From: CAYMZZ01 sp046297935
GTDB taxonomy: Bacteria > Bacteroidota > Bacteroidia > Chitinophagales > Chitinophagaceae
Assembly: GCA_046297935.1 (NCBI GenBank)
Contig: JBKBHA010000009.1
Location: 1-64,000 of the forward strand
Direction: 5' to 3'
Length of the DNA: 64,000 nt
The notes below the pieces were generated by a model. It saw only the letters and a list, made by a program, of their open reading frames with translations. It did not search any database and was not told the origin of the DNA. Position numbers and translations under genes: made by a program. Below, one piece after another: positions 42,603-51,929 of this stretch; positions within the stretch are counted from its first letter, which is position 1, and each line of letters begins with the position of its first letter.

Positions 42603-44007
42603 TAAAGGAGATGTAGCGCGAAGCCTCTGTTCGCTTTTTTTCAACTGCCAGCTCTTCGTCACGTCGTTGTTTGGCCTTATGATACTCATTTAGCAATAGC
42701 TGAATCAGGCCTCTGTTGAAAAAATCGAGTCGGCTATCATCGATCATGGCTTTTGCTCTCGCTTCAAAACTAAGACTGTCTTTGCTTTCCGACAAAGCAG
42801 TTCCTATACGCCAAATTGTACCTTCGTAGTGGTTATCTGAAAGATCTTTGGCGCGCAGCGAAAGTCCCAGCATCAGGTCAACCACATTCAGTTCCAGTAC
42901 TTCCAACTCTCTCAAATAAGTTTTTCGTTGAAGCCAGGCATAACTGCCATCACTGTTGCGGGAAAAGCGGTCATTTAAAATGTTGAGGTGGGCGCGCATA
43001 AAAATATCCCATTTTTGAACTTTCCCGGCCAGTTTGGCAATTTGTATAGCCTGTTCTATGGGACGGCTATCCCGACTACAGTAACCAACTTGCTGGTAAC
43101 TTCGAAGTAGGTCGAGTTCAAGTTCGTGCATTTTCAGTTTTCCGGCTAACATTTGCAGGTCATCTGCATCCGTACCATTTTTTAGCACTTCATCTACGCA
43201 GCTTTTGAATATTCCACGGAAACGCAGATCCTCTGCCAGTTCCTTACTCGCAAATTCAATCATTTCGTTACTCAGACGGACAGTTGACCGAGTCCGATTC
43301 TTTTTCTGGCCCATTTTTTCACCTATATAGTCTGTTAGTGGCTTTCGTTGCTTGGCCGCCAATTCTGTTTCAGATTTTTCAAGCCAGTCATCGTTATATT
43401 TATTGGTGAGGAAAATCGCTGAGTTAGTGTCTACCATGCAGTCAACATACTGGATCAGACGAGCATATTCGGCTGGAATCACAGACGAGCTTAGAGGTTC
43501 AAGCAAGTAATAGCCGTACAGGTTTTTCTCGTAGCTACTCCAATACCAACCTTCCTTTGCAATCGGCGAACTTGCTTGTTTGCTGACGCCGGCGTATTCA
43601 AATCCGCGGCTGGGCGAACCAGCCAAAAACGACTTCTCTGGCTTTTCTTCCTGTAAGATCAGCATCTGGCTGCTGTCTACTTCGTGCAAGTAGGATGAAA
43701 ACTGAAGTTTAATTTCTTCGAACGAAGGGTTCTTTTGCAATGCATGTTCAATGTTGGAAATCTGTTTTTCGTCGGCCTTAAAGAGAAAATGAATTACCCG
43801 GGCCTGTTGCAGTGAATAGTAGTTGCGATCGAGATGGCAGGACCGAAACCGAATCTGTTCTTTCTCTACCAGATCACGAAGGATTCGCAAATCTTCTACA
43901 CCGTACAATAGTCCTGTTTCATTGGCGTCAACTTGCTGTTCCCGACTGGTTTGTGCACAGCCAAAAAGGGTCGCAAACAGGCAAAGGGAAAGAAGAAGGC
44001 GTTGCAT
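42589..44007 (-). CDS. Predicted lipoprotein of unknown function
   Basis: 472 residues from the preferred ATG (MQRLLLSLCLFATLFGC), giving a signal peptide with lipobox LFGC; an upstream ATG at 44100 would bury it. The rest is helical, rich in Glu, Lys and Leu, with repeat-like helices at 280-470 that could form a TPR-like or coiled solenoid. No family recognised. Confidence 0.7.
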   Translation of the reverse strand: MQRLLLSLCLFATLFGCAQTSREQQVDANETGLLYGVEDLRILRDLVEKEQIRFRSCHLDRNYYSLQQARVIHFLFKADEKQISNIEHALQKNPSFEEIKLQFSSYLHEVDSSQMLILQEEKPEKSFLAGSPSRGFEYAGVSKQASSPIAKEGWYWSSYEKNLYGYYLLEPLSSSVIPAEYARLIQYVDCMVDTNSAIFLTNKYNDDWLEKSETELAAKQRKPLTDYIGEKMGQKKNRTRSTVRLSNEMIEFASKELAEDLRFRGIFKSCVDEVLKNGTDADDLQMLAGKLKMHELELDLLRSYQQVGYCSRDSRPIEQAIQIAKLAGKVQKWDIFMRAHLNILNDRFSRNSDGSYAWLQRKTYLRELEVLELNVVDLMLGLSLRAKDLSDNHYEGTIWRIGTALSESKDSLSFEARAKAMIDDSRLDFFNRGLIQLLLNEYHKAKQRRDEELAVEKKRTEASRYISFINPK

Positions 44008-44071
44008 ATCGGCTGATTTTACTATTGGATGCCACAGTAGCAGCAATTGCATACGTAAAATCCGGCAAAAC

Positions 44072-44629
44072 TTACCCCAACAGGCCGTCAACTGCCGCAA
44101 TTGCAGCGCGAAGTCGCTCCGGACCCTGCCCGGCTATTTCCACCCATGGCACTGACTGGTTTACCAGCAGATCTTTGTAGGTGAGAAAAAGTTTATAGCG
44201 GGTTTCCAGGTCGGGATATTCGCGTAGGTCATCCTGTTCCCACGGGAGGTCTGTATTGCATAAAAGGTACAAATCGTATTTACGTTCCACAATTTGTTGC
44301 AGAATGAAAGGGTCACATTTTCCAAATACAAACTCGCTCCACACTTTCATCACATACATATCGGTATCGATAAATAGCGGAAGCTGACCACCTTCTTCTA
44401 AAAACTCCAATGCGTGATCCTCCAGCGCCTGAGCCTGTTCGTCTTCAAGTGAAAGCTGTCCTTTAGCGATCTTGAGCAGATCATCGTATTCGTATGCAAT
44501 ACCGTTTTTATGCAAGTACTCTCGCGCAAACTCAGGCACCCAGCTGGTTTCGTAATGAGCAGCCAGTTCGCTTGAGAGCGTACTCTTGCCGGTGCTTTCG
44601 GGTCCTATGATAACGATCTTGCGAATCAT
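44072..44629 (-). CDS. NadR-type nicotinamide riboside kinase-like ATPase
   Basis: 185 residues from MIRKIVIIGPESTGKSTLSSELA, a P-loop (GPESTGKST) kinase. FIDTDMYVMKVWSEF and DLYLLCNTDLPWEQDDLREYP match the NRK domain of NadR. Phosphorylates nicotinamide riboside to NMN. The N-terminal DNA-binding and NMN-adenylyltransferase parts of full NadR are absent. Directly downstream of pnuC, so the pair makes a nicotinamide riboside uptake and activation unit. Confidence 0.87.
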   Translation of the reverse strand: MIRKIVIIGPESTGKSTLSSELAAHYETSWVPEFAREYLHKNGIAYEYDDLLKIAKGQLSLEDEQAQALEDHALEFLEEGGQLPLFIDTDMYVMKVWSEFVFGKCDPFILQQIVERKYDLYLLCNTDLPWEQDDLREYPDLETRYKLFLTYKDLLVNQSVPWVEIAGQGPERLRAAIAAVDGLLG

Positions 44630-44713
44630 GTTCCCAATATACTCATTTGCCCGACAAACAATGAAGCCAGAGAATAGGCGGGCTATCGCAAATGTCGCCA
44701 ACAACCGCAACCG

Positions 44714-45304
44714 TTAATCAGAACGTTTGGAGCTGGCCTTTTGTTTCCAGGTGGCCAGTCCCCAGAAGGCGAAAATGAGCAGGATGAAATAATACCCGCT
44801 GGTTAACTGCAGCCCTTTTACATAGTAAAGCGGTATGCTGGCAATATTGGTAGCAATCCACCAGTACCAGCTCTCCACCTTCTTACGTGTCATTAACCAC
44901 ATGCCGGTAAATGCAGTAGCAGTTGCAAACCCGTCGGCCCAGGGGATAGCTCCTTCCCACCAGATATCTTTCAAGAAATATATGCCGGCAAACACAACGC
45001 CATAGATCAACGCGAAAAAAATCAGTTGCAATCGCCACAGGCGCGCGTCTGAAAAAGTTACCTGCAATACTTTTTCGTTTTGTTCATTTCGCCGTCCCCA
45101 CATGTACCAGCCGTAAATGCTCATAACAGTATAATAGAAATTCACGGTAGCTTCGCCGGGCAAATGGTTGATAAAGCTGAGGTAAACATACAGGCTTGTA
45201 TTGATCAGTCCAACCGGATAGGTTAAAATGCTTGCCTGCCGGCTGAACCAAACGCTGCCCAGACCGGTGATGATGGCGATAATTTCGAGGGTTGTCAGAT
45301 ACAG
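44714..45304 (-). CDS. pnuC: PnuC family nicotinamide riboside transporter
   Basis: The conserved reading frame runs from about 45355 to 44714 without a stop. The family N-terminus is clear (LEIIAIITGLGSVWFSRQ, then SLYVYLSFIN and NFYYTVMSIYGWYMWGRR), but no ATG, GTG or TTG occurs before the internal TTG at 45163, which would delete the first two helices. I place the start at a CTG (45302-45304) as the best guess. Seven helices typical of PnuC are then present, with the WYWWIATN motif. Co-directional with the NR kinase. Confidence 0.8.
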   Translation of the reverse strand: MYLTTLEIIAIITGLGSVWFSRQASILTYPVGLINTSLYVYLSFINHLPGEATVNFYYTVMSIYGWYMWGRRNEQNEKVLQVTFSDARLWRLQLIFFALIYGVVFAGIYFLKDIWWEGAIPWADGFATATAFTGMWLMTRKKVESWYWWIATNIASIPLYYVKGLQLTSGYYFILLIFAFWGLATWKQKASSKRSD

Positions 45305-45597
45305 GGTTGCAGATTTAACGGATGAATAGCCGTGGCCTACGATTCCCGTCCGTAGTCAGAGCCTGCTGCAAATTACGAAATACGTAGAAATCAATCGTTT
45401 CAGGCGGCTCATGCAAACGGGCTTTTGGCTCAACCAACTGCTACACCTGATCAAGAAACCCGACCGATGCCCCCTAAACTTTGTTACTTGCGCGGGGGAT
45501 TGCATTATTTTGTAGCACTTCCGACCGCCGTTCCCATTTAAACTGCAAGCCACCAGTAATCTTTTAGCAGCATTGATTTACATAATTCAATTCAATT

Positions 45598-48500
45598 TTG
45601 CGAGGCAAACTCATTTGCTTATTCCTTCCGTTGCTGGCATTTGCGGCCAGTGCACAATACAAGCTCGATCAGCCGGTACTGATTGGGAAGGAGCAGGGAC
45701 TGCCAAGCAATGATATTCGAAGTATTCGCAAAGGAGCCGACGGATTCATGTGGCTGGCAAGTGCCGAAGGCCTCTGCCGTTTCGATGGACAGCAGGTTCG
45801 TGTATTCAGACCTTCGGCTGCAGTGCCGGCATTAAAGTTCGATAACCTTGTGAGCGCGGTATTGCCAATGGACAAAGAAGTGTGGATGGGAACCTCGCAG
45901 GGTCTGGCCGTACTGAATCTTACCACAGAGCATATTCGCTACTACCAGCTCGACGAAAACGGCAAGTCCGACACGCTTATCCGAAGCTTTGATCAGTCAA
46001 TAACCCAGCTATACCAGGACCGCCAGGGTGAAATTTGGCTGGGTACCCGCGATCATGGGGTGTGGATGTACGACCGTGAAAAAGAAGATTTCAAAAAATT
46101 TCTCTTTCCTCATTCTGCGTACCAACCTATCCGGCCTGCACTGGGCTCCAATCAAACAGTGCTTTGCATTGAAGCATCCAAAGTCAACGATTCCCTGATC
46201 TATGTGGGAACAGTTGCAGGATTGCAGGAAATAAACAAAGTGAATGGGGTGGTCCGCTGGTACACTTACCCACACGAAAAAAAAGACTATCAGGTTGCGC
46301 TTAACGCATTCAGGCGCATGTATCAGCACGACAATGGTCTGTTATATGTGGGCAGTTGGGAGGCGGGAGTGAATGTGTTTGATCCCGAAACAGGAGCTTT
46401 TACACCATTAAAAGTGAAAAAAGGCGATCCCGAACAGGTATTAATGTCTACTATTTCGGGCATACGGCGAAAAAGTAATCAGGAACTCTGGATAACCACG
46501 GGCAGAGGACTTGTTGTATACGACACACAGCTGGAAAGCGTAACATGGTATAAAGTGAACCAGCCGCTGAAGTACCAGTTTTATGGAGTAGATTATATTG
46601 ATGATGCCAACCGTATATGGCATGCCAATATCAATGGTCTGCAGTATTTCGACCCCGTTGTTCAACAATTTACGCAATACTCTTTTGAGCATTTGTATGC
46701 CCGCGACTGGGCCTTTGTATTTTATCTTCACCCCGAAAAGGAAAGTCAGCAACTGGTTGTATGCCCACGTATAGCTGATGCACTGTACAAGTTCGACAAA
46801 TCAAAAAAAGAATGGTCAGCATTTGCATTTAATGGACTAAAAGAAATGGGCCTGAGTCGGATCATTGTACGAGGCTTTGCCGAGTTGGATCCCGACGAAT
46901 TTTTAATATCTGCCGATGAAGGCTTGTTCATTTATTCCTTGCGCAACAGACGCTTGAAGCTGATGCCCAATCAACCTCAGGTTCGGTATAATCGATGGGG
47001 TGATTTGGCGGCCGATGGCGCCGGCAACATCTGGATTACTGCCGATGCGGATGGCCTGATACGCTGGGACCGCAGGAAGAACCAGTATCGATATTTTAAA
47101 GACGAATTGACAATAGGCCGGGATTCAGGATCAGTAGGCAGGCAAAGTCAACTGTTTCACGATAGCCAGGGCAATACCTGGGTGGCCCGGTCAGGCGGCT
47201 ATTCAGTTTACCTACGCGATCAGGATCGCTTTGTACACCATATTTTCAGCAAAGACTCCGCCCGTAGCTTTCCTTTTGTATTCGACTTCGCCGAAGACCG
47301 ACAGGGTCGTGTTTGGCTTTCGAGTGGCGATGGATGGTACGGCATGGCCGATCTGCGGCATCCCGAAAAGGGACTGGTTCGAAAATTTGATCTGAAGGAT
47401 CATGATATTGCTGGTTATTTTACCTATCTGGCCACCGATGTCGACGGAAACGTGTGGGGCTTTACCAGTAGCGAACTGGTACGGATCAACAGCATCGATC
47501 TTTCCTTAAGCCGCTTCAGTTTCAGTTATGGTGTGCCGGCCGGCGATTTCTTTGGATTTTGTTTTCTGCCTACCGGCGAAATGGTGTTTGGCGGTCGAAA
47601 CGGAATTACCATGGCTAACCCTGCCGAACTGCAACGCAACCGCGAGCTGCCAATACCCTATGTGGCGCAGTTGAAACTACTGAATCAAACTGTTTTCTAC
47701 GATGGCAGCAGCCCCTTGAACTTAAGCTATCGGCAAAACTTCATATCACTACAGTTTTCTGCCAAAGCCTACAGCATGGCATCGGGGACGCATTTCAGGT
47801 ATCGGCTGAAGGGGTTCGACGATTGGGTGGAGTCCAGCTCGGGCCGCCTCGCTAATTATACCAATATACCTCCCGGCGACTATGTTTTTCAACTACAAGC
47901 CGCCAACAACGAGTATATCTGGAACGAAGAAATGCTGGAAATCCCTATTTCTATTGCTTCTGCCTGGTGGATGACCTGGTGGTTTCAACTGGGGGTGGTT
48001 TTGTTGGTCGCCGGTGCCATTTACTGGCTTTATCGCTATCGCATACAGCAGTTCCGGAAAAAGGAAAAGTTGAAAACTCAGTATGAGAAGAAGCTGGCAA
48101 ATGTTGAAATGACCGCGTTGCTTGCTCAAATGAATCCCCATTTTCTGTTCAACAGCCTCAATTCGATCGATAGTTACATCATTCGCAATGAGTCGGGCAA
48201 AGCATCGGAGTACCTTAACAATTTCGCCCGCTTAATGCGGCTGATTCTTCAGAACTCCCGTTCCAACTACATTACGCTTAAAGACGAGCTGGAGGCACTG
48301 GACCTTTATCTGCAAATGGAAAGCCTTCGCTTTCGCGAAAAGTTCAAATATTCCATTATTACTGACGAAACGATTGACTTGTCCGCTGTGGTTATTCCGC
48401 CGATGTTAGTTCAGCCTTATGTGGAAAATGCCATCTGGCACGGTATCATGCATAAGACCGATGGCCAGCCCGGTCTGGTGGAAATTTATATCAGCCAGGA

Positions 48501-48741
48501 TTTGCGTAATAATCTTATCTGTGTTGTTCGCGACAATGGTATCGGCCGTGCCAGGGCGGAAGCGCTGAAGGCGCAAAACCCTGGTAACAGAAAACGCAGT
48601 ATGGGTATGCAAATTACACGCGACAGGATAGAAATGATCAATAAGTTGTATAACACCACTACTGAAGTAATGATCACAGACCTGGTAAACGACGCCGGCG
48701 AAGCGGCCGGTACTGAAGTGCGACTGGTGATACCTGTTTAA
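45598..48741 (+). CDS. Propeller-sensor histidine kinase (Reg_prop, Y_Y_Y, LytS-type kinase)
   Basis: 1047 residues. Signal peptide (1-20), two seven-bladed propellers with repeated DGFMWLAS/GEIWLGTRDHGVW-type motifs (about 25-680), a Y_Y_Y domain (690-790), one membrane helix (about 798-820), and a His_kinase plus HATPase of the LytS/YehU type: phospho-His848 in AQMNPHFLFNSLNSID and VQPYVENAIWHGI. It is not a hybrid. The response regulator follows 30 bp later. Such pairs in Bacteroidota often sense glycans or envelope cues; the ligand here is unknown. Start is TTG 45598, as no ATG lies in frame near the signal peptide. Confidence 0.92.
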   Translation: MRGKLICLFLPLLAFAASAQYKLDQPVLIGKEQGLPSNDIRSIRKGADGFMWLASAEGLCRFDGQQVRVFRPSAAVPALKFDNLVSAVLPMDKEVWMGTSQGLAVLNLTTEHIRYYQLDENGKSDTLIRSFDQSITQLYQDRQGEIWLGTRDHGVWMYDREKEDFKKFLFPHSAYQPIRPALGSNQTVLCIEASKVNDSLIYVGTVAGLQEINKVNGVVRWYTYPHEKKDYQVALNAFRRMYQHDNGLLYVGSWEAGVNVFDPETGAFTPLKVKKGDPEQVLMSTISGIRRKSNQELWITTGRGLVVYDTQLESVTWYKVNQPLKYQFYGVDYIDDANRIWHANINGLQYFDPVVQQFTQYSFEHLYARDWAFVFYLHPEKESQQLVVCPRIADALYKFDKSKKEWSAFAFNGLKEMGLSRIIVRGFAELDPDEFLISADEGLFIYSLRNRRLKLMPNQPQVRYNRWGDLAADGAGNIWITADADGLIRWDRRKNQYRYFKDELTIGRDSGSVGRQSQLFHDSQGNTWVARSGGYSVYLRDQDRFVHHIFSKDSARSFPFVFDFAEDRQGRVWLSSGDGWYGMADLRHPEKGLVRKFDLKDHDIAGYFTYLATDVDGNVWGFTSSELVRINSIDLSLSRFSFSYGVPAGDFFGFCFLPTGEMVFGGRNGITMANPAELQRNRELPIPYVAQLKLLNQTVFYDGSSPLNLSYRQNFISLQFSAKAYSMASGTHFRYRLKGFDDWVESSSGRLANYTNIPPGDYVFQLQAANNEYIWNEEMLEIPISIASAWWMTWWFQLGVVLLVAGAIYWLYRYRIQQFRKKEKLKTQYEKKLANVEMTALLAQMNPHFLFNSLNSIDSYIIRNESGKASEYLNNFARLMRLILQNSRSNYITLKDELEALDLYLQMESLRFREKFKYSIITDETIDLSAVVIPPMLVQPYVENAIWHGIMHKTDGQPGLVEIYISQDLRNNLICVVRDNGIGRARAEALKAQNPGNRKRSMGMQITRDRIEMINKLYNTTTEVMITDLVNDAGEAAGTEVRLVIPV

Positions 48742-48771
48742 ATTTATTTTTTCAGCCCGAAACGAAAGACC

Positions 48772-49521
48772 ATGATAAAAGCCGTAATCATCGACGACGA
48801 ACAGCATAGTATTGATACGCTACGCTGGAAACTGCAGCATTACTGCCCCGAAGTGGAAGTACTGGCTGCTTTCGACAGCCCTGCAGAGGGTATACGTTAT
48901 CTAAAGGAAACGCCGCCCGACCTGCTTTTTCTCGACATAGAAATGCCCCTGCTAAACGGCTTCGATGTGTTGGAGGAACTGGGTCGTGATCTGCCCTTCG
49001 ACATCATTTTTATTACGGCTTATGACAACTTTGGCATTCAGGCTGTCAAGTTCAGTGCACTTGACTATCTGTTGAAGCCCGTTCAAAACAAGGAACTTAA
49101 AGATGCCATTGAAAAGCATCTTCGAAAAGTGCAGCACAAAGTTTCGGCTGACCAAATCGATGTGTTGCTACAAAACGTGAACGCTGAAAAAAAGGGAAAG
49201 CTGGGAAAAATAGCATTGGCATCAAAGGAGAGCATCGAGTTTGTGGATGCAGCGGATATTGTTTGTTGCGAAGCTAACAGCAACTACACGAATGTTTACC
49301 TGATAGAGGGCCGTAAGCGGGTTATTTCAAAAACCCTTCGTGAATTTGAAGAAATGCTGACGCCCTACCATTTTTTCAGACCCCACAACTCCTATCTCAT
49401 CAACCTTAAGCGCGTGCGGGAGTTTGTGCGGGGCGATGGCGGTTTTCTGGTGATGGAAAACAAGATGAAAATTCCGGTATCAAAGGCACGAAGGGAGGAA
49501 TTGCTCGAACTCCTGGCCTGA
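48772..49521 (+). CDS. LytTR family response regulator
   Basis: 249 residues. Receiver domain 1-120 with IIDDEQHS, phospho-acceptor Asp55 in LLFLDIEMP and Lys in DYLLKPV, then a LytTR DNA-binding domain (about 140-245, FVDAADIVCCEANSNYTNVYL and FFRPHNSYLINLKRV). Partner of the upstream kinase. Confidence 0.95.
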   Translation: MIKAVIIDDEQHSIDTLRWKLQHYCPEVEVLAAFDSPAEGIRYLKETPPDLLFLDIEMPLLNGFDVLEELGRDLPFDIIFITAYDNFGIQAVKFSALDYLLKPVQNKELKDAIEKHLRKVQHKVSADQIDVLLQNVNAEKKGKLGKIALASKESIEFVDAADIVCCEANSNYTNVYLIEGRKRVISKTLREFEEMLTPYHFFRPHNSYLINLKRVREFVRGDGGFLVMENKMKIPVSKARREELLELLA

Positions 49522-49658
49522 TTCGCGGCGTTGTACTCAACAAACCGGCCAGCGGCTCAGTCCCGGGACTGTTACGATCAAATACTATTTTCAGGTAAGC
49601 GGCGCAGGTTCACCTTTGAATAGTATCCCTGATTAGTATCCCGTAACCGAACACATGC

Positions 49659-50498
49659 ATGAAGGCTCCTGTTAATGAAATACGAACCAAAGATGGCAAA
49701 CAAATACCTGTTACTGTTTACCTGCCCCCGCTACCCGGCGAAAAAGTACTAATTATCGCTTCCACCGGCAGCCAGCTCCGCTCTTTCTATGAACCCTTTG
49801 CGCTGTATGCCCGGGCTCGTGGACTTACCGTCATAAGTTTTGACTACCGCGGACTCAACGAACTCAACAAAAGCGGCTCCAGGAATTACCTGGCCACCAT
49901 GCACCAATGGGCCGTGCAGGATATTGACGCCGTACTCCGCTTTGCTAAACATGAATTCCCCCATCAGGAAATTATTTATCTGGGGCACTGCGTGGGCGGT
50001 GAAATTGTAGGCCTTTCACAGGGAAGCCAGTATATCAGTCGCCTGATCCTTGTTAACAGCGCGCTTTCCTGTAGCAAATTCTGGAAATGGCGCGATCGGT
50101 TTCGTGTTCTTGGCAACCGTTTCCTGATACGTGCCCTGACCTCCTGGTATGGATATTTTCCAGCTCGCAAACTTGGCGCACCTATCAATATGCCAGCGTC
50201 AGTCATGCGCCAATGGTCCAACTGGTGTGCGCAACCCAATGGCTTGTTTGATAGCTACCCCGACAGCAACTATCAAAAATTACAAATACCAATCCTGGCT
50301 TACAGCTTTTCCGACGACTGGCACTGTCCGCCAAAAGCGGTAGAAGAACTCCTGAGCCGATTCAGCAGCGCCAGCATCTCCTGGCATCACTATCAGCCCC
50401 GCGATCTCGGCCTTGACAAAGTAGGCCATATCGGATTTTTTGAGCAGGAAAAAATGGAGCGAAAACTGTGGGCGAAGACGATTGAATGGATAAAATAA
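49659..50498 (+). CDS. Alpha/beta hydrolase with Cys at the nucleophile position
   Basis: 279 residues. The elbow reads GHCVGGE (Cys111) instead of GHSxGG; the catalytic His is in DKVGHIGFF and an acid in FSDDWHCPP. Cys nucleophiles occur in dienelactone-hydrolase-like enzymes, but overall it resembles the Ser paralogue at 51930-52820 (shared YDYRG, RQWSQWC/RQWSNWC, DKVGH/NKVGH). So Ser to Cys is probably derived. Possible thioester or lactone hydrolase, or a non-catalytic relative. Its stop lies inside a 22-bp inverted repeat shared with the convergent M23 gene. Confidence 0.82.
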   Translation: MKAPVNEIRTKDGKQIPVTVYLPPLPGEKVLIIASTGSQLRSFYEPFALYARARGLTVISFDYRGLNELNKSGSRNYLATMHQWAVQDIDAVLRFAKHEFPHQEIIYLGHCVGGEIVGLSQGSQYISRLILVNSALSCSKFWKWRDRFRVLGNRFLIRALTSWYGYFPARKLGAPINMPASVMRQWSNWCAQPNGLFDSYPDSNYQKLQIPILAYSFSDDWHCPPKAVEELLSRFSSASISWHHYQPRDLGLDKVGHIGFFEQEKMERKLWAKTIEWIK

Positions 50499-50608
50499 TG
50501 TGCAAATGTGCAAATGTGGAAATGTGCAAATGGAAAATTTGGGAATGCCATTTTCACATTTGCACATTTGCCGAAGGCGCCATTTTCACATTTGCACATT
50601 ATTTTATC
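50489..50608. repeat. 22-bp inverted repeat containing both stop codons of convergent genes
   Basis: Arms 50489-50510 and 50587-50608 are exact reverse complements (GATAAAATAATGTGCAAATG and two more bases). The TAA of the hydrolase and the TAA of the M23 gene occupy the same offset in the two arms. Between them are further AATGTGCAAATG-type repeats and their complements. Confidence 0.9.
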
Positions 50609-51240
50609 TGTTCATACTTCTTCATCCCCTTCAGGTATTGCGGGCCTTTGCGGGTTTGAAAGCGGGTGGGTATTTGTTGCCAGCCATCGGGCCCCGATTT
50701 CCAGACCATAAAGTGCAGGTGTGGCAGTGCGGCGTAGCCCGTTTTGCCGCTCAGCGCAATTTCCTGTCCCTGCACTACCGTGTCGCCTACATTCACCAGC
50801 GCGCCGTCTTTTTGCAGATGCCAGTAACCTGCGCGTGATCCATCTTCGTGTTCAATCACGATATTGTTGCCGTCGGGCCGGTACTTTCTGTTCCAGCCGC
50901 CACGTTCCCCATCTTCTTTTACCCGTATCACTACGCCGCCGCGAGCGGCGCAAATAACCGTACCGCGTTTCATTTTAAAGTCAAGAGCCGCACGCTCGCG
51001 ATGAGAAAAGCTGCTAAAATAACCCTGTATCATTCGGTAGCTTTCGCCCTGTCGGTAAGGCAGCGAATAAACATAACTGGTATCGTCCACCAGCTTTCCT
51101 TTTCTTAGCTGTCGCGTGGTGTCGCGGAGCGGGTTCTGACTTACATAACAACTGCTGATGCTGAAAAAGCCGAGAGATATTGTTAAAAACAACAAACCGC
51201 TTTTTAATGGGCAGGATATTTTGATTGTGCTAACTCGCAA
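50599..51240 (-). CDS. M23 family metallopeptidase lipoprotein
   Basis: 213 residues with signal peptide and lipobox-like SISSC near residue 31. The LytM domain holds the first His and Asp in SFSHRERAALDF and the HLHF motif in ALPHLHFMVW, with AGYWHLQKDGALVNVGDTV between. Expected to cut peptide cross-links in the cell wall or to act on other peptides. Tandem paralogue of the next gene, 11 bp away. Confidence 0.88.
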   Translation of the reverse strand: MRVSTIKISCPLKSGLLFLTISLGFFSISSCYVSQNPLRDTTRQLRKGKLVDDTSYVYSLPYRQGESYRMIQGYFSSFSHRERAALDFKMKRGTVICAARGGVVIRVKEDGERGGWNRKYRPDGNNIVIEHEDGSRAGYWHLQKDGALVNVGDTVVQGQEIALSGKTGYAALPHLHFMVWKSGPDGWQQIPTRFQTRKGPQYLKGMKKYEQIK

Positions 51241-51251
51241 GAAATGACAAT

Positions 51252-51866
51252 TCAGGTTTTTTTAGATCGTTTGTTTCGGTAAAATCGGCCGGGTCGAAGA
51301 TATTTGATACCCTTCTGTGTATGAAATCGGGTGGCCAATTGGCCATGTTTACCATGCGCGTCGGTACCTACTACTTCGAAGTGCAGGTGTGCAAAAGCAC
51401 TGTAGCCTGTGTTGCCACTAAGGCCAATCCATTGTCCTTTTTGTACGCTGTCGCCCACTTTCACCTTTACGCCTTCATAGTCAAGATGCCAGTAATGCGC
51501 CACCGATCCATCGTTATGTTGTATGGAAATATAGTTGCCGTCGGAGAAGTTTTCAGGCTTTAAGCCCCCTTCTTTCGAATTGGATCGAGCGGCAATTACC
51601 ACGCCTTCACGTGCCGCATGAATAGCGGTACCCTTTTTCACCTTGAAATCGAGCGCCCTTTCGCCGCGATGGCTGAAACTGCTTTCATAAGCCTGAATAA
51701 GCCATACTTTTTTGCTTGGGGCAAAAGGCAGATCGTACACATAGCTGCTGTCGTCAACAAATTTTCCAGCTTTCAGATCGCGAATAGAATAATCTTCCTG
51801 GGCTTTTAAACCAATGGTTGCAAAGCAAGCCAACAGTAACCCTATTTTGGTTAAATGTTTATTCAT
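51252..51866 (-). CDS. M23 family metallopeptidase (paralogue)
   Basis: 204 residues with a signal peptide ending about LKAQ (residue 22), not a lipoprotein. Same layout as its neighbour: FVDDSSYVYDLPF, SSFSHRGERALDFKVKKGTAIHAAREGVVI, HYWHLDYEGVKVKVGDSV and FAHLHFEV. All zinc ligands are present. Two copies with different anchoring suggest division between periplasm and outer membrane. Confidence 0.88.
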   Translation of the reverse strand: MNKHLTKIGLLLACFATIGLKAQEDYSIRDLKAGKFVDDSSYVYDLPFAPSKKVWLIQAYESSFSHRGERALDFKVKKGTAIHAAREGVVIAARSNSKEGGLKPENFSDGNYISIQHNDGSVAHYWHLDYEGVKVKVGDSVQKGQWIGLSGNTGYSAFAHLHFEVVGTDAHGKHGQLATRFHTQKGIKYLRPGRFYRNKRSKKT

Positions 51867-51929
51867 AGCTAATGGTGAGACCTGTTCTTAAAGATACTGC
51901 TTCCCGCAGAAAAATGCCTGTTAAACCAA

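Noticed and set aside
45305..45597. Riboswitch or regulatory RNA upstream of pnuC (TPP or NAD type)
   Set aside because: No conserved TPP or NAD riboswitch elements could be matched; only short chance hairpins such as CTACG/CGTAG were seen.
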